Of a stretch of 64,000 bases of DNA, positions 48,360-59,230 are shown one piece after another; position 1 is the stretch's first letter; each line of letters opens with the position of its first letter. This DNA comes from Vibrio rarus. GTDB lineage: Bacteria > Pseudomonadota > Gammaproteobacteria > Enterobacterales > Vibrionaceae. Both the position numbers and the translations under genes were made by a program. The notes beneath the pieces are model-generated. The model did no database searches. It was not told the DNA's origin and saw nothing but the letters and a program-made list of their open reading frames with translations. The stretch spans positions 124,001 through 188,000 of the forward strand of contig NZ_AP024900.1 of NCBI RefSeq assembly GCF_024347075.1, in the 5' to 3' direction.

Positions 48360-49538
48360 TTATTTCACAAGCGATGACATTTTTCCTGCAAAGCAATATT
48401 GATGAATTGATTTTTGCAAAATATCAATTGTTGGATTAATAAAATCTAAACTTAGGTACTCGTCAGGTTGATGCGCTTGGTCAATAGACCCCGGTCCCAT
48501 GACGAGTGTTGGACATAGTTCCTGTAAAAAAGGCGCTTCGGTACAGTAGTTTACTGTTTGCGACTCTGTATCGCAGATACGCTGCATATCATGCACAAAG
48601 TGATGATCAGCATGACATTCATACCCCGGTATGGAGGCATGAAGCGGTGTAATGTCTATTCTTCCCGGCCATTTTTGTAAAACGGGTTGTAAATGTTCTA
48701 ACAGCAGTTGATCCAAACTTTCTAAGCTCAGTCCGGGTAGCGGTCTTAAATCGTAGTGCAATTCACAGCAGCCACAGATGCGATTCGCACTGTCTCCGCC
48801 ATGAATGTGTCCGAGATTAAGCGTTGGGTTGGGTATAGCAAACCCTGGATGGTGATAGTCTTTAATTAGGCGCTGTTTAAGCTGCATTAGTAAGAACATA
48901 ACCTCATGCATAATCTCGATGGCATTAATGCCTAATGCAGGGTCTGAAGAGTGCCCAGATCGTCCTGTAATGCGAATAGAGTTGGCCATATGACCTTTAT
49001 GCCCACGAATAGGCACTAAGTTGGTCGGTTCACCTATGATGCAGTAGTCGGGCTTAAAAGGTGCATTGCTAGTGAAATGCTTAGCCCCGAGCATGGTTGT
49101 TTCTTCATCGCAGGTTGCCAATATATAAAGAGGCTTAGTTTGCGTGCTCCAGTCGGTACCTTGAGACTGCATTTGTTTTACGGCATCTAAAATGAAGGCA
49201 AAGAAGCCCTTCATATCAGCGGTACCTAATCCATAATAGCGGTTATCGGCTAAAGTCAGCTGGTGAGGATCAAAATTCCAACGACCTTCATCAAACGGCA
49301 CGGTATCTGTGTGACCGGCCAGCAATAAGCCGCCTTCGCCACTACCAAGTTGTGCCATTAGGTTGACTTTACCTGGCTCCACTTCTTCTGTAGTAACAGT
49401 AAAACCGAGATCTTCAAACCAAGTGGCCAGTTTGGCGATAACTTGAGCATTTCCTTCATCCCACTTTATATTGGTAGAACTAATAGACGAAGTACTGATT
49501 AATCCTTGGTATATATCAACAAATTTAGGTATTGGCAT
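48360..49538 (-). CDS. argE: Acetylornithine deacetylase ArgE
   Basis: The 392-residue M20 metallohydrolase has the metal ligand motifs [13 protein letters not shown] near 76, GTADMKGF near 109 and ATCDEETTM near 140. It removes the acetyl group from N-acetylornithine. It diverges from argCBGH(A), the typical bipolar arginine cluster controlled by ArgR through operators in the shared gap. Retaining both ArgE and the acetyltransferase domain of ArgH(A) implies the linear pathway. Confidence 0.95.
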   Translation of the reverse strand: MPIPKFVDIYQGLISTSSISSTNIKWDEGNAQVIAKLATWFEDLGFTVTTEEVEPGKVNLMAQLGSGEGGLLLAGHTDTVPFDEGRWNFDPHQLTLADNRYYGLGTADMKGFFAFILDAVKQMQSQGTDWSTQTKPLYILATCDEETTMLGAKHFTSNAPFKPDYCIIGEPTNLVPIRGHKGHMANSIRITGRSGHSSDPALGINAIEIMHEVMFLLMQLKQRLIKDYHHPGFAIPNPTLNLGHIHGGDSANRICGCCELHYDLRPLPGLSLESLDQLLLEHLQPVLQKWPGRIDITPLHASIPGYECHADHHFVHDMQRICDTESQTVNYCTEAPFLQELCPTLVMGPGSIDQAHQPDEYLSLDFINPTIDILQKSIHQYCFAGKMSSLVK

Positions 49539-49606
49539 ATTATCTTCGTATCCACTATTGACAGATAACTAATGAAAGGTTAAAACACATAGTAAGTCAT
49601 AAAAAA

Positions 49607-49636
49607 TGAATAAAAAAGCGAAATATAGCAAATTCA
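49607..49636. promoter_or_regulatory. Possible ArgR operator pair between argE and argC
   Basis: TGAAT (49607-49611) and ATTCA (49632-49636) are outer half-sites of what could be two adjacent ARG boxes. The inner halves are degenerate. The position between divergent arg genes suits an ArgR operator, but the match is partial. Confidence 0.45.
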
Positions 49637-49671
49637 TTACATTTCTAATCATATGGGTATAGAGTCAGCTG

Positions 49672-50688
49672 ATGAAGAACGAAACACAACTAAAAGTAGC
49701 GATTATTGGCGCTAGCGGCTATACCGGTGCTGAGCTTGCAAACATGGTGTTCAAACACCCTCACCTCAAGCTATCAGGTTTGTACGTTTCAGCCAATAGC
49801 TTAGATGCAAACAAGCCGATCAGTGAGCTACATGGTAAGTTGCTAGGCAAAATTGATATGCCACTTCTACCATTGGAAGATGCCACTACTGTCGCAAAAA
49901 GTGTGGATATCGTTTTTCTAGCAACGGCTCATGTTGTTAGCCATGATCTCGCTCCTATATTTTTGAATCAAAACTGTCAGGTGTTTGACTTGTCTGGTGC
50001 GTATCGAGTGCAAGGGGATGTGTTTTACTCCCAATACTATGGTTTCACGCATCAGCATTTAGCTGAGTTAGAGAAAGCGGTCTATGGCCTGGCAGAGTGG
50101 AATAAAGAACAAATCGCAGAAACAAATTTGGTTGCTGTGGCTGGATGCTACCCAACGGCATCACAATTAGCCATTAAGCCAGTGTTAGAAGCTGGATTAG
50201 TGGACCGCAATCAATGGCCTGTGATCAATGCGGTTAGTGGTGTATCCGGTGCCGGTATCAAACCAAGCAAAACCAATAGTTTCTGCGAAGTGAGCTTGCA
50301 AGCTTACGGTGTATTTACTCACCGTCATCAACCTGAGATTGCAAACCACTTAGGACAAGACGTTATTTTTACTCCGCATTTGGGTAATTTTAAACGTGGT
50401 ATCTTGGCAACCATTACGATTAAGCTTGCTGATAATGTAACGGCAGAGCAAGTGAACGAAGCGTTCCAAGCCGCTTATGGCGATGCTGAGTTGGTAAGAC
50501 TTAAGCAAGGGATGCCCAAAATTCAAGATGTTGAACAAACACCATTTTGCGATATAGGTTGGAGCGTACAAGGTCAGCATCTCATCGTCGTTTCTGCGAT
50601 AGATAACCTGTTGAAAGGCGCATCAGCACAAGCGATGCAATGTTTGAATATTCGTAATCAATTTCCAGAAACAACAGCGTTGTTTTAA
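49672..50688 (+). CDS. argC: N-acetyl-gamma-glutamyl-phosphate reductase ArgC
   Basis: The 338-residue dehydrogenase has [11 protein letters not shown] near 13-23 (NADP site) and the catalytic Cys159 in [10 protein letters not shown]. It reduces N-acetylglutamyl phosphate to the semialdehyde. It is the first gene of argCBGH(A), with argB following after 21 bp. Confidence 0.97.
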   Translation: MKNETQLKVAIIGASGYTGAELANMVFKHPHLKLSGLYVSANSLDANKPISELHGKLLGKIDMPLLPLEDATTVAKSVDIVFLATAHVVSHDLAPIFLNQNCQVFDLSGAYRVQGDVFYSQYYGFTHQHLAELEKAVYGLAEWNKEQIAETNLVAVAGCYPTASQLAIKPVLEAGLVDRNQWPVINAVSGVSGAGIKPSKTNSFCEVSLQAYGVFTHRHQPEIANHLGQDVIFTPHLGNFKRGILATITIKLADNVTAEQVNEAFQAAYGDAELVRLKQGMPKIQDVEQTPFCDIGWSVQGQHLIVVSAIDNLLKGASAQAMQCLNIRNQFPETTALF

Positions 50689-50709
50689 CGGCGGTAAAGG
50701 AAGCAACTT

Positions 50710-51492
50710 ATGAGCACATTACCATTAGTGATTAAATTGGGTGGCGCAGCGCTAGAGTGTAGCGAGACACTATCTAAGTTATTTAAAGCGATTGAGCAGG
50801 CATCACAGCAGTCACATCGAGCCATCGTCGTGGTTCATGGTGGAGGCTATTTGGTTGATGAACTACTGAACAGTTTGCAAATGACATCGACTAAAAAAAA
50901 TGGTTTGCGAGTGACCCCTCTGCAACAAATTCCATTTATTACGGGTGCGTTAGCTGGAACAGCAAACAAAATGCTTCAAGGCGAAGCAATAAAAGCCGGC
51001 TTAAAAACAGTGGGTTTATGCCTTGCTGATGGTGGATTGTGTAAGGTTGAAGAACTTGACCCAGAGCTAGGTGCCGTTGGTAAAGCGACCCCTGGCAGTT
51101 CTGATTTGCTGCAAGCCATATTGGCCACCAATACATTGCCAATCATTAGCTCAATTGGGTTAACTCATAACGGACAAATGATGAATGTGAATGCGGACCA
51201 AGCCGCAGTAGCCGTTGCTGGTGCACTGGACGCAGAATTAGCATTACTGTCCGATGTCAGTGGCGTATTGGATGGTAAAGGTCACTTGTTAGAGAGCTTA
51301 GATAAGCAACACGCCGATGAATTGATTCACGGTAAAGTCATCACTGATGGGATGATAGTGAAGGTTGAGGCTGCTTTGCAAGCCGCCACTGACTTAGGTC
51401 GCCCAATTCAAGTGGCTTCTTGGCGATACCCAGAAAAACTAGAACAACTATTTGCCGGACAAAACGTAGGCACACTTTTTCAGCCTGAATAG
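50710..51492 (+). CDS. argB: Acetylglutamate kinase ArgB
   Basis: The 260-residue amino-acid kinase has KLGGAALE at 9-16, [11 protein letters not shown] near 44 and the [15 protein letters not shown] nucleotide/substrate region near 160. It phosphorylates N-acetylglutamate. The length matches the arginine-insensitive enteric type. Gap to argG is 71 bp. Confidence 0.97.
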   Translation: MSTLPLVIKLGGAALECSETLSKLFKAIEQASQQSHRAIVVVHGGGYLVDELLNSLQMTSTKKNGLRVTPLQQIPFITGALAGTANKMLQGEAIKAGLKTVGLCLADGGLCKVEELDPELGAVGKATPGSSDLLQAILATNTLPIISSIGLTHNGQMMNVNADQAAVAVAGALDAELALLSDVSGVLDGKGHLLESLDKQHADELIHGKVITDGMIVKVEAALQAATDLGRPIQVASWRYPEKLEQLFAGQNVGTLFQPE

Positions 51493-51563
51493 GCAATAAC
51501 ATTATAAACAGAACTTAATGGGAAAGAGGCGATGACTGCTTTCCTACTTATCGGAGAATTTTT

Positions 51564-52778
51564 ATGAGCAAAGTAAACGTAAACAAAGTTGTTGTTGCCT
51601 ACTCAGGTGGCCTAGATACATCAGTGATTATTCCTTGGCTAAAAGAAAACTATGACTGTGAAGTTGTGGCATTTGTCGCAGATGTAGGCCAAGGTGAAGA
51701 AGAACTGCAAGGCATCGAAGAAAAAGCCAAAGCATCAGGTGCCTCTTCATGTTACATCGCAGACCTTAAAGAAGAAATGGTTGCTGACTACATCTTCCCA
51801 ACGCTAAAAACAGGTGCATGTTACGAAGGTAAATATCTTCTAGGTACGTCAATGGCACGTCCTATCATTGCTAAAGCACAGGTTGAAGTGGCACGTAAAG
51901 TGGGCGCAGATGCTTTGTGTCACGGTTGTACTGGTAAAGGTAACGACCAAATTCGTTTTGAAGGTGCGTTTGCTGCACTCGCCCCAGATTTGCACGTAAT
52001 TGCTCCTTGGCGTGAGTGGGATCTTGTGAGTCGTGAAGAGTGTTTAGACTACCTTGCTGAGCGTAATATCCCATGTACAGCATCACTTACTAAAATCTAC
52101 TCTCGTGATGCGAATGCTTGGCACATCTCAACAGAAGGTGGCGTTCTAGAAGAAACATGGAATGCGCCGAATGATGATTGCTGGGCATGGACAGTGTCTC
52201 CTGAACAAGCACCAGATCAAGCTGAAACGGTAACAATTAAAGTAGAAAATGGCGAAGTTACTGAAGTTAATGGCGAAAAACTTACGCCATACGATGCGCT
52301 TGTTAACTTGAATGAAAAAGGCGTTAAACATGGTATTGGCCGTATTGATATCGTAGAAAACCGTCTTGTAGGTATGAAGTCTCGTGGTTGTTATGAAACT
52401 CCAGGGGGCACCATTATCATGGAAGCATTGCGTGCAGTAGAACAATTGGTTCTAGATAAAGCCGCCTTTGAATTCCGTGAAGAATTAGGCATCAAAGCAT
52501 CACACCTTGTATACGATGGCCGCTGGTTTACTCCTCTATGTCGTTCTATTCTTGCTGCGTCTGATGAGCTAGCAAAAGATGTGAATGGCGAAGTGGTTAT
52601 TAAACTGTACAAAGGTCAAGCAACGGTTATCCAAAAACGTTCTGATAACAGCCTTTATTCTGAAGAGTTTGCGACATTTGGTGAAGATGAAGTGTATGAT
52701 CAAAGTCATGCAGGTGGCTTTATCCGTCTGTACTCACTTTCAAGCAGAATTCGCGCTCTGAATGAATTAAAGAAATAG
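51564..52778 (+). CDS. argG: Argininosuccinate synthase ArgG
   Basis: The 404-residue ATP pyrophosphatase has the P-loop [10 protein letters not shown] near 12-21 and the citrulline/aspartate-binding [13 protein letters not shown] near 115. It joins citrulline and aspartate. The good site GGAGAA stands before ATG. A 71-bp gap upstream could hold an extra promoter but none is clear. Confidence 0.97.
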   Translation: MSKVNVNKVVVAYSGGLDTSVIIPWLKENYDCEVVAFVADVGQGEEELQGIEEKAKASGASSCYIADLKEEMVADYIFPTLKTGACYEGKYLLGTSMARPIIAKAQVEVARKVGADALCHGCTGKGNDQIRFEGAFAALAPDLHVIAPWREWDLVSREECLDYLAERNIPCTASLTKIYSRDANAWHISTEGGVLEETWNAPNDDCWAWTVSPEQAPDQAETVTIKVENGEVTEVNGEKLTPYDALVNLNEKGVKHGIGRIDIVENRLVGMKSRGCYETPGGTIIMEALRAVEQLVLDKAAFEFREELGIKASHLVYDGRWFTPLCRSILAASDELAKDVNGEVVIKLYKGQATVIQKRSDNSLYSEEFATFGEDEVYDQSHAGGFIRLYSLSSRIRALNELKK

Positions 52779-52831
52779 CATTAAAAATAGAATACAGTAA
52801 GCACTAGACCAAGGCATCTCAGGAGAAAACA

Positions 52832-54706
52832 ATGGCATTATGGGGCGGTAGATTTACCCAAGCAGCAGACATTCGGTTTAAACAGTTCAACGATTCGCTT
52901 CGCTTTGATTACCGATTAGCTGAACAAGACATTGTTGGATCAATTGCATGGTCTAAGGCTTTGTATGCGGTTAATGTTTTAACAGAAGCTGAGCAACAGA
53001 AACTTGAGTTGGCACTTAACGAGCTAAAACTTGAGGTAATGGAAAACCCTGAATTAATCCTGCAATCAGACGCGGAAGATATCCACTCTTGGGTAGAGCA
53101 GCAGTTGATTGGGAAAGTTGGCGACCTAGGCAAGAAACTGCACACCGGTCGCTCTCGTAACGATCAGGTCGCCACTGACCTTAAACTATGGTGTCGTCAG
53201 CAGGGTAATCAATTACTGATTGCTTTAGATAAATTACAAACCAAGATGGTGTCTGTCGCTGAACAACACCAAGCTACGGTGTTACCAGGTTATACGCATC
53301 TCCAGCGTGCTCAGCCGGTAACATTTGCACATTGGTGCTTGGCTTATGTCGAAATGTTAGAGCGTGACTACTCAAGATTGAGTGATGCTATCAAGCGTTT
53401 AGACACTTGCCCACTTGGCTCTGGCGCATTGGCGGGTACGGCTTATCCTATGGATAGGGAGCAACTGGCTCACTCTTTAGGCTTCCGTCGTGCTACGCGT
53501 AACAGCTTAGACTCAGTGTCTGACCGTGACCATGTAGTAGAATTGATGTCCATTGCTTCACTTTCTATGTTGCACCTCTCTCGTCTTGCAGAAGATATGA
53601 TTTTCTACAACTCAGGGGAGTCTAACTTTATTGAGTTAGCGGATACTGTGACATCTGGTTCTTCTCTTATGCCACAGAAGAAAAACCCGGATGCCTTAGA
53701 GTTAATTCGTGGTAAGTGTGGCCGTGTATACGCTTCATTGGCAGGCATGATGATGACAGTTAAAGCACTGCCATTAGCCTACAATAAAGACATGCAAGAG
53801 GATAAAGAGGGCTTATTTGACGCTTTAGATACTTGGAATGACTGTATGGAGATGGCGGCACTGTGCTTTGAGGGAATCAAAGTGAATGGTGAACGTACTC
53901 TTGAAGCCGCTAAACAAGGTTATGCAAACTCTACTGAGCTAGCCGATTATCTAGTAGCGAAAGGCATTCCGTTCCGAGAAGCGCACCATATCGTAGGGGT
54001 AGTCGTAGTCGCTGCTATCGCTAAAGGGTGTGCTCTTGAAGAGCTTAGCCTTGAAGAGCTAAAACAGTTCTCTGCTGTTATCGACAATGATGTTTACCAA
54101 ATACTGACCATTGAATCGTGTCTAGAAAAACGTTCGGCCCTTGGTGGGGTAAGTCCTAAGCAAGTCGCTTATGCGGTGGATCAGGCTCAGCAACGCTTAG
54201 AGCAGAGAGACACATCTGGAGTTAAAGTTCGCGCGGCACGTTTAACCGATATTGATACTTTAGAAGGTATGGTGGCCTACTGGGCAGGTCTTGGAGAGAA
54301 TTTACCAAGAAACCGCAGTGAGCTTATTCGTGATATTGGTTCTTTTGCCGTTGCAGAGCATCATGGTGAAGTGACCGGTTGTGCGTCTTTGTACGTGTAT
54401 GACTCAGGCTTAGCTGAAATTCGCTCTTTGGGTGTTGAGGCGGGTTGGCAAGGTCAAGGTCAAGGAACGGCTATTGTGCAGCATCTAGTGGATAGAGCTC
54501 GCCAAATGGCTATCAAAAAAGTCTTTGTGTTAACCAGAACACCTGAATTCTTTATGCGTCACAGCTTTATTCCGACGTCAAAAATGCTATTACCGGAAAA
54601 AGTACTGAAAGACTGTGAACAATGCCCTCGTCAACATGCATGTGATGAAGTGGCGTTGGAGTTCAACCTTAATGAGCAAGTGATCATGAAGGTGAATGTC
54701 GCTTAA
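52832..54706 (+). CDS. argH: Argininosuccinate lyase fused to N-acetylglutamate synthase domain, ArgH(A)
   Basis: The 624-residue fusion has a lyase part (1 to about 460) with the signature [12 protein letters not shown] at 276-287 and active-site HTGRSRNDQ near 104. A GNAT domain (about 468-624) follows, with the acetyl-CoA loop [15 protein letters not shown] near 545. Such ArgH(A) fusions are known from Moritella and other Vibrio relatives, where the extra domain makes N-acetylglutamate. It ends the arg operon at a terminator. Confidence 0.95.
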   Translation: MALWGGRFTQAADIRFKQFNDSLRFDYRLAEQDIVGSIAWSKALYAVNVLTEAEQQKLELALNELKLEVMENPELILQSDAEDIHSWVEQQLIGKVGDLGKKLHTGRSRNDQVATDLKLWCRQQGNQLLIALDKLQTKMVSVAEQHQATVLPGYTHLQRAQPVTFAHWCLAYVEMLERDYSRLSDAIKRLDTCPLGSGALAGTAYPMDREQLAHSLGFRRATRNSLDSVSDRDHVVELMSIASLSMLHLSRLAEDMIFYNSGESNFIELADTVTSGSSLMPQKKNPDALELIRGKCGRVYASLAGMMMTVKALPLAYNKDMQEDKEGLFDALDTWNDCMEMAALCFEGIKVNGERTLEAAKQGYANSTELADYLVAKGIPFREAHHIVGVVVVAAIAKGCALEELSLEELKQFSAVIDNDVYQILTIESCLEKRSALGGVSPKQVAYAVDQAQQRLEQRDTSGVKVRAARLTDIDTLEGMVAYWAGLGENLPRNRSELIRDIGSFAVAEHHGEVTGCASLYVYDSGLAEIRSLGVEAGWQGQGQGTAIVQHLVDRARQMAIKKVFVLTRTPEFFMRHSFIPTSKMLLPEKVLKDCEQCPRQHACDEVALEFNLNEQVIMKVNVA

Positions 54707-54797
54707 CTCGACAGAATTATGCGTATAAATGGGAACTATCTTCTAAAGAGAAAGTCTACATTTATACCACTGCTTTTCTTAGATAGTTTCTAAGACG

Positions 54798-54829
54798 GCC
54801 CCTAAACAGAAATAGTTTAGGGGCTTTTT
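54798..54829 (+). terminator. Terminator after argH(A)
   Basis: Stem GCCCCTAAAC / GTTTAGGGGC followed by TTTTTG. The remaining gap to the RidA-family gene holds nothing else I recognise. Confidence 0.88.
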
Positions 54830-54947
54830 GTTTTTATAAAGGAAAGGTATGGACTTTTCGACCTTAGTGGCAAATTGACACTAAATATATGTTTCAAAAG
54901 TAGAAAGTCTTTACAATGCGCACACGGTTTTATAAGAGATTTATGTC

Positions 54948-55295
54948 ATGATCGAACGTCAACAAACAAAGCCACGCATGAGTCGTATTGTTAAGCACAA
55001 TGGTACTATTTATTTATGTGGTCAGGTGTGTGCCGATGCCACTCAAGGCATTACTGAGCAGACTCAAACTATGTTAGATAAAGTTGAGCAACTGCTACTT
55101 GAAGCGGGAAGCGATAAAGAGCATATGTTATCTGCAACTATCTACATTAAAGATATGCAGTATTTTCAACAGATGAACGCCGTTTGGGATGCTTGGGTAC
55201 CAGAAGGTCATGCCCCAGCAAGGGCGTGTGTGACCGCTAACATGGCAAGAGAAGCGTTACTTGTTGAGATATCAGTGATTGCTGCTGAAAAGTAG
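54948..55295 (+). CDS. RidA-family protein
   Basis: The 115-residue protein of the YjgF/RidA superfamily has [10 protein letters not shown] near 27, the [15 protein letters not shown] segment and the [12 protein letters not shown] block that carries the substrate-binding Arg near 93. Family members hydrolyse reactive enamine/imine intermediates. The subgroup is not the E. coli RidA type and its substrate is uncertain. It is monocistronic, between two terminators. Confidence 0.85.
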   Translation: MIERQQTKPRMSRIVKHNGTIYLCGQVCADATQGITEQTQTMLDKVEQLLLEAGSDKEHMLSATIYIKDMQYFQQMNAVWDAWVPEGHAPARACVTANMAREALLVEISVIAAEK

Positions 55296-55296
55296 A

Positions 55297-55349
55297 AAAA
55301 GCCCGCGTCTTGTACTCCATGGTTAACATAGAGTCGTCTCGCGGGCCGT
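55297..55349. terminator. Bidirectional hairpin between the RidA gene and the Lpd-like gene
   Basis: GCCCGCG (55301-55307) pairs with CGCGGGC (55340-55346), with an inner ACTCCAT / ATAGAGT stem, and lies in the convergent gap. Confidence 0.7.
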
Positions 55350-55360
55350 TTTAGCCGTGA

Positions 55361-56815
55361 TTAACAGCCAGGACCACAGTCTAAGCAGTGTTTCACCATT
55401 TCTGGGCCTAAATGCAGTTTAGCGTTTAAGTCTCGCAAGGCTGTTCGAACACCTTCTTCAATAACGGGATGATAGAAAGGCATGTCTAACATTTGTGAAA
55501 TGGTCATTTTATTTTGATGCGCCCAAGCTAATAAATGCGCTAAGTGTTCAGCATTAGGTCCCATCATTTCGGCCCCTAATAGGCGGCCTGTGCCTTGCTC
55601 TCCATAGATATTTAAGATCCCTTTATTGCGCAGCATCACTCGAGAGCGCCCTTGCCCCTCAAACGATACCGTGCCAGTCTCAAAGCAACCACAGTTACCC
55701 AAGCGCTGTGATATTTGACGATGAGATTCACCAATCATGGCAATTTGTGGGTCAGTAAACACTGCCGAAATAGTAGAGCGTCTTAAGCCGGCTCTAATAT
55801 CAGGGTAACGCCCTGCGTTATCACCAGCGATACGTCCTTGGTCAGCCGCTTCATGCAATAGCGGTATTTGGTTGCTGGCGTCCCCAGAAATAAAAATATT
55901 ATTAATAGAGGTTTGCATGGTAAATGGGTCTGCAACAGGGACACCTTTAGCGTCTAACTCAATAGGCGTGTTTTCTAAGCCCAGTTTATCAACATTTGGA
56001 CGGCGGCCAGTAGCAGCCAAAACGTAATCAACTTCAAAGCACTCAGTTTCACCCGAGCGATTGATGAAGTCGATTTCAACTTTTTGTTCATTGCGAACCA
56101 TTCTCTGTACTTTTACATCAGCGTCTAGATAGAATTCTTGCTGGAAAGTTTTATCTGCGTATGCCATGACCTCAGGATCGGTAAGAGGCCCCACTTGTCC
56201 GCCAATGCCGAACACTTTAACCTCAACCCCCAAACGGTGCAGGGCTTGCCCAAGTTCTAGACCTATCACTCCTGGGCCAAAAACGGCCACAGACTGCGGC
56301 AGATCATCCCATTCAAACACATCATCATTAATGACAAGTCTATCGCCTAGTTCGTCCCAAGCCGCTGGGTAGGCGGGTCTAGATCCTGTTGCGATAACAA
56401 TGCGCTTGGCGTTGATCTTGGTGTGTTCATCAACCATTAGCGTTGAGTGATCAATAAAGGTGGCATAACCCTGAAGTTTGTCTTCAGCTGGGATGTCATC
56501 AACACCTTCTAAAACAAAGCCAACAAAGCGATCTCTTTCACTTTTCACTCGTTGCATAACTTGCTTACCATCAATATGCAGATCACCTTGTGGATGAACC
56601 CCAAATTGAGGTGCTTTTTCTATTTGATGCACGCTTTCTGCGGCAGCAATAAGCAATTTAGATGGCATGCAACCCACACGCGCACAGGTAGTTCCATAAG
56701 GGCCACCTTCGATCATGACCACTGACTGAGTATGAGCTTTTGCCGCGCGATAAGCGCCAAGACCTGCGGTTCCACCGCCAATAACAGCAACATCAACGTT
56801 TAATGTTTTCATCAC
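55361..56815 (-). CDS. Dihydrolipoyl dehydrogenase-like flavoprotein
   Basis: The 484-residue class I pyridine nucleotide-disulfide oxidoreductase has an FAD site (VIGGGTAGLGAYRAA, about 11-25), a redox pair C44/C49 in GTTCARVGCMPSK, an NAD site VFGPGVIGLELGQAL, and HPVIEEG near 450 (the His-Glu dyad). It carries an extra C-terminal Cys tail (C477, C480, C484). It is not in a pyruvate dehydrogenase cluster. Lying 137 bp from prx-grx and close to oxyR, it may act in thiol redox defence; the substrate is not known. Confidence 0.8.
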   Translation of the reverse strand: MMKTLNVDVAVIGGGTAGLGAYRAAKAHTQSVVMIEGGPYGTTCARVGCMPSKLLIAAAESVHQIEKAPQFGVHPQGDLHIDGKQVMQRVKSERDRFVGFVLEGVDDIPAEDKLQGYATFIDHSTLMVDEHTKINAKRIVIATGSRPAYPAAWDELGDRLVINDDVFEWDDLPQSVAVFGPGVIGLELGQALHRLGVEVKVFGIGGQVGPLTDPEVMAYADKTFQQEFYLDADVKVQRMVRNEQKVEIDFINRSGETECFEVDYVLAATGRRPNVDKLGLENTPIELDAKGVPVADPFTMQTSINNIFISGDASNQIPLLHEAADQGRIAGDNAGRYPDIRAGLRRSTISAVFTDPQIAMIGESHRQISQRLGNCGCFETGTVSFEGQGRSRVMLRNKGILNIYGEQGTGRLLGAEMMGPNAEHLAHLLAWAHQNKMTISQMLDMPFYHPVIEEGVRTALRDLNAKLHLGPEMVKHCLDCGPGC

Positions 56816-56952
56816 AAACCTCTAAAATGCTTACTAATTTACGAAGTTGAAAATTCATATAGCTAAGCGAGTTAGGTTAAACGTCGCTTGGGTATATTAA
56901 CTAGGCCCGTTCAGTTACGGGCCTGATAGGTATGTGTAATATAATGGGTTAG

Positions 56953-57681
56953 TTAAGCAAGGTGCGCTTCGAGTTCTTCGCTACCACCAATGTGCTGACC
57001 ACCAATGAACACTTGCGGTACTGTTGTGCGGCCAGTAACCGCACGTAGGGTTACAGTCGTCGCGTCTTTGCCAAGTACCACTTCTTCAAATTGTAGGCCT
57101 TTGTCGATTAAGTTCTGTTTTGCTTTGGCACAGAACGGGCAACCCGGCTTAGTAAATACAGTGATAGATTCTTGGGTTTTATAGTTAGGTGCAATGTAGC
57201 CCAGCATAGTGTCAGCATCAGAAACTTTAAACGGGTCACCTGGTTCGTTTGGTTCGATGAACATTTTCTCAACAACGCCGTTTTTAACTAGCATGCTGTA
57301 GCGCCACGAACGTTTGCCAAAGCCGAGATCTTTTTTATCAACCAGCAGGCCCATGCCATCGGTAAATTCGCCGTTACCGTCAGGAATAAAGCGGATGTTT
57401 TCCGCTTCTTGGTCTTGTTTCCAGGCGTTCATAACGAAGGTGTCGTTCACAGACATACAGACAATTTCATCCACACCGTGTTGTTTAAATACAGAGAATA
57501 ACTCGTTAAAGCGAGGTAAGTGACTTGATGAACATGTAGGGGTAAATGCACCTGGTAAGCTAAATACAATGACAGTTTTATCTTTAAAAATATCGTCAGT
57601 AGTTACTTGTGTGAATGCATCACCAACACGAACTGGAAAAGTAACCTGTGGTACTGGTTGGCCTTCTTTAGATGTAAACAT
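56953..57681 (-). CDS. Hybrid peroxiredoxin-glutaredoxin
   Basis: With ATG at 57681 ([12 protein letters not shown]) the protein has 242 residues, as in Haemophilus hybrid Prx5. A longer reading from 57786 crosses the regulatory gap. The Prx5 domain has peroxidatic Cys50 in [11 protein letters not shown], and the glutaredoxin domain has CPFC at 181-184 and [10 protein letters not shown]. It reduces hydrogen and alkyl peroxides with glutathione. It diverges from oxyR. Confidence 0.95.
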   Translation of the reverse strand: MFTSKEGQPVPQVTFPVRVGDAFTQVTTDDIFKDKTVIVFSLPGAFTPTCSSSHLPRFNELFSVFKQHGVDEIVCMSVNDTFVMNAWKQDQEAENIRFIPDGNGEFTDGMGLLVDKKDLGFGKRSWRYSMLVKNGVVEKMFIEPNEPGDPFKVSDADTMLGYIAPNYKTQESITVFTKPGCPFCAKAKQNLIDKGLQFEEVVLGKDATTVTLRAVTGRTTVPQVFIGGQHIGGSEELEAHLA

Positions 57682-57759
57682 AGCAATATCCTTGTAAAAA
57701 TTATCTTGAGGGTGAGCCCTCTTCTGTTTTGTTGGAACCATTATGAATGATTCTCTTTG

Positions 57760-57796
57760 ATAGGTATAAACGTTTAATGCTATCATTTCAATAGGT
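57760..57796. promoter_or_regulatory. Candidate OxyR site between prx-grx and oxyR
   Basis: ATAGGTATAAACGTT (57760-57774) matches ATAG-T---A-C of the OxyR consensus unit; a weaker second unit follows after seven bases. The position in the divergent gap suits OxyR control of prx-grx and autoregulation. Confidence 0.5.
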
Positions 57797-57818
57797 AAAT
57801 GTTATTGATGGTGGATTT

Positions 57819-58703
57819 ATGAATATTCGAGACTTTGAATATTTGGTGTCGTTAGCCGAGTACAAGCACTTCCGAAAAGCCGCTGAAGCGTGCTTTGTCA
57901 GTCAGCCTACGTTAAGTGGTCAAATTAGAAAGTTAGAAGATGAGCTCGGTACGGCGTTATTAGAAAGAAGCAGTCGTAAGGTACTGTTCACGGATGCAGG
58001 GCTTTTGCTCGTTGAGCAGGCGAAAAAGGTACTGGCTGAAGTGAAACAGTTTACTGATATGGCGAGTGCGCAGAGTGACTCAATGCAAGGACCGATACAT
58101 ATTGGTTTTATTCCTACCGTGGGTCCTTATCTTATGCCGCTGATCGTGCCAAAGATAAAGCAGGATTTTCCGGATCTTGATCTGTTTTTGTATGAAGCTC
58201 AAACACATCAATTAGTCGCGCAATTAGAAGAAGGTAAGTTGGATTGTTTAGTGTTGGCGGCGGTTAAAGAGACGGAGCCTTTTAAAGAGATAGAAATATA
58301 CGAAGAACCACTAATGATTGCCGTTCCCGATAGTCACCCTTGGGGGGAACTTACAACATTTGATATGCAAAAACTTAATGGCAACACGGTGCTATCGTTA
58401 GGGGATGGTCACTGCTTGCGAGATCAAGCATTAGGTTATTGCTTTGCCGCAGGTGCTGAGGATGATCAGCGCTTTAAAGCCACCAGTCTTGAAACCTTGA
58501 GAAATATGGTTGCGGCAGGCAGTGGCATTACGCTGTTACCACAATTGGCAGTGCCACAACAAAAGTCGAAAGATGGGGTGTGTTATATCGTCGCAGAAAA
58601 CCCAACACCACATAGAAAGCTTGTTTTAGCTTATCGTCCAGGGTCGCCATTTAAAGCAAGGTTTGAGGCATTAGCGCGATATATTGCAGAGTGTCTAAAT
58701 TAA
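57819..58703 (+). CDS. oxyR: Peroxide-sensing LysR-type regulator OxyR
   Basis: The 294-residue LysR protein has an N-terminal winged helix (HFRKAAEACFVSQPTLSGQI, about 17-36) and the redox cysteines C199 and C208 in DGHCLRDQALGYCF, at the same numbers as in E. coli OxyR. On oxidation it activates peroxide-defence genes. It is divergent from prx-grx. Confidence 0.97.
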   Translation: MNIRDFEYLVSLAEYKHFRKAAEACFVSQPTLSGQIRKLEDELGTALLERSSRKVLFTDAGLLLVEQAKKVLAEVKQFTDMASAQSDSMQGPIHIGFIPTVGPYLMPLIVPKIKQDFPDLDLFLYEAQTHQLVAQLEEGKLDCLVLAAVKETEPFKEIEIYEEPLMIAVPDSHPWGELTTFDMQKLNGNTVLSLGDGHCLRDQALGYCFAAGAEDDQRFKATSLETLRNMVAAGSGITLLPQLAVPQQKSKDGVCYIVAENPTPHRKLVLAYRPGSPFKARFEALARYIAECLN

Positions 58704-58743
58704 GCCATGGGGCGGGGCGGTCGTGGCCTGTTATAAAATAAAA

Positions 58744-58770
58744 ATCTGAGCGCAGTGAGTACACTCAGAT
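58744..58770. terminator. Weak hairpin between oxyR and the FucU/RbsD-family gene
   Basis: ATCTGAG (58744-58750) pairs with CTCAGAT (58764-58770), with an AAAA run to the left. Two-way termination is plausible but the stem is short. Confidence 0.5.
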
Positions 58771-58800
58771 CTTGAGGGCGACATGTAGCTTTAGTATTAA

Positions 58801-59214
58801 TTAAAATACTGCGCCCACTGTTAGCAGTATGTTGGCAAAACGACGTTGCTCACCTGTGGCAATAACAATGAGTGTGTCATCTGATTTAACGGCACTATAA
58901 AAGCCTGCACGATCAAGGTAGGCAAAAGGCACATCTGTTAGCACATCTTGATATTCTTTATGAATGGTGTTGTCAAAGTCATCAGGCCACGCCATCATTT
59001 CTGCGCTTTCAACATTGATCATCTCAGAGACACCTTTGAGAACATCAACCCCCGGAACCATGCCCGGCATGAAGTTTAGATAAATGATATTTGCGTTGGG
59101 TCCTGAATTAGTAACAAAAGAGTAATTAGAGTCAGCAATAAGTACTTTGGTTTTGTGTCCACACTTACCGAGTAAGCCCAGTAGTTCAGGATGTAGTAGT
59201 TTGGTTTTTAACAT
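58801..59214 (-). CDS. FucU/RbsD-family sugar mutarotase
   Basis: The 137-residue protein aligns with FucU: LHPELLGLLGKCGHKTKVLIADSNY (His20 and Asp28 equivalents), the YQDVL and FYSAVKS segments, and the end ATGEQRRFANILLTVGAV (ITGER-YGNILL in FucU). The family interconverts anomers of fucose or ribose. It is the last gene of the TRAP-SDR operon, 54 bp after the SDR gene, with a hairpin between. Sugar identity is not known; L-fucose is one option. Confidence 0.85.
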   Translation of the reverse strand: MLKTKLLHPELLGLLGKCGHKTKVLIADSNYSFVTNSGPNANIIYLNFMPGMVPGVDVLKGVSEMINVESAEMMAWPDDFDNTIHKEYQDVLTDVPFAYLDRAGFYSAVKSDDTLIVIATGEQRRFANILLTVGAVF

Positions 59215-59230
59215 AATTAGCTCGCGATAA

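Noticed and set aside
49561..49671. Full consensus ArgR box
   Set aside because: Only outer half-sites match; it is reported at low confidence as a possible operator pair and not as a confirmed box.
52841..52860. GGCGGTAG, resembling the ops/JUMPstart element bound by RfaH
   Set aside because: It is the coding sequence for WGGR at the start of argH(A); a similar GGCGGTAG occurs in metL. No such element was seen upstream of the LPS genes.
57682..57786. N-terminal extension of the Prx-Grx gene to 57786
   Set aside because: The added 35 residues have no family counterpart and would run across the candidate OxyR site. ATG at 57681 gives the usual length.
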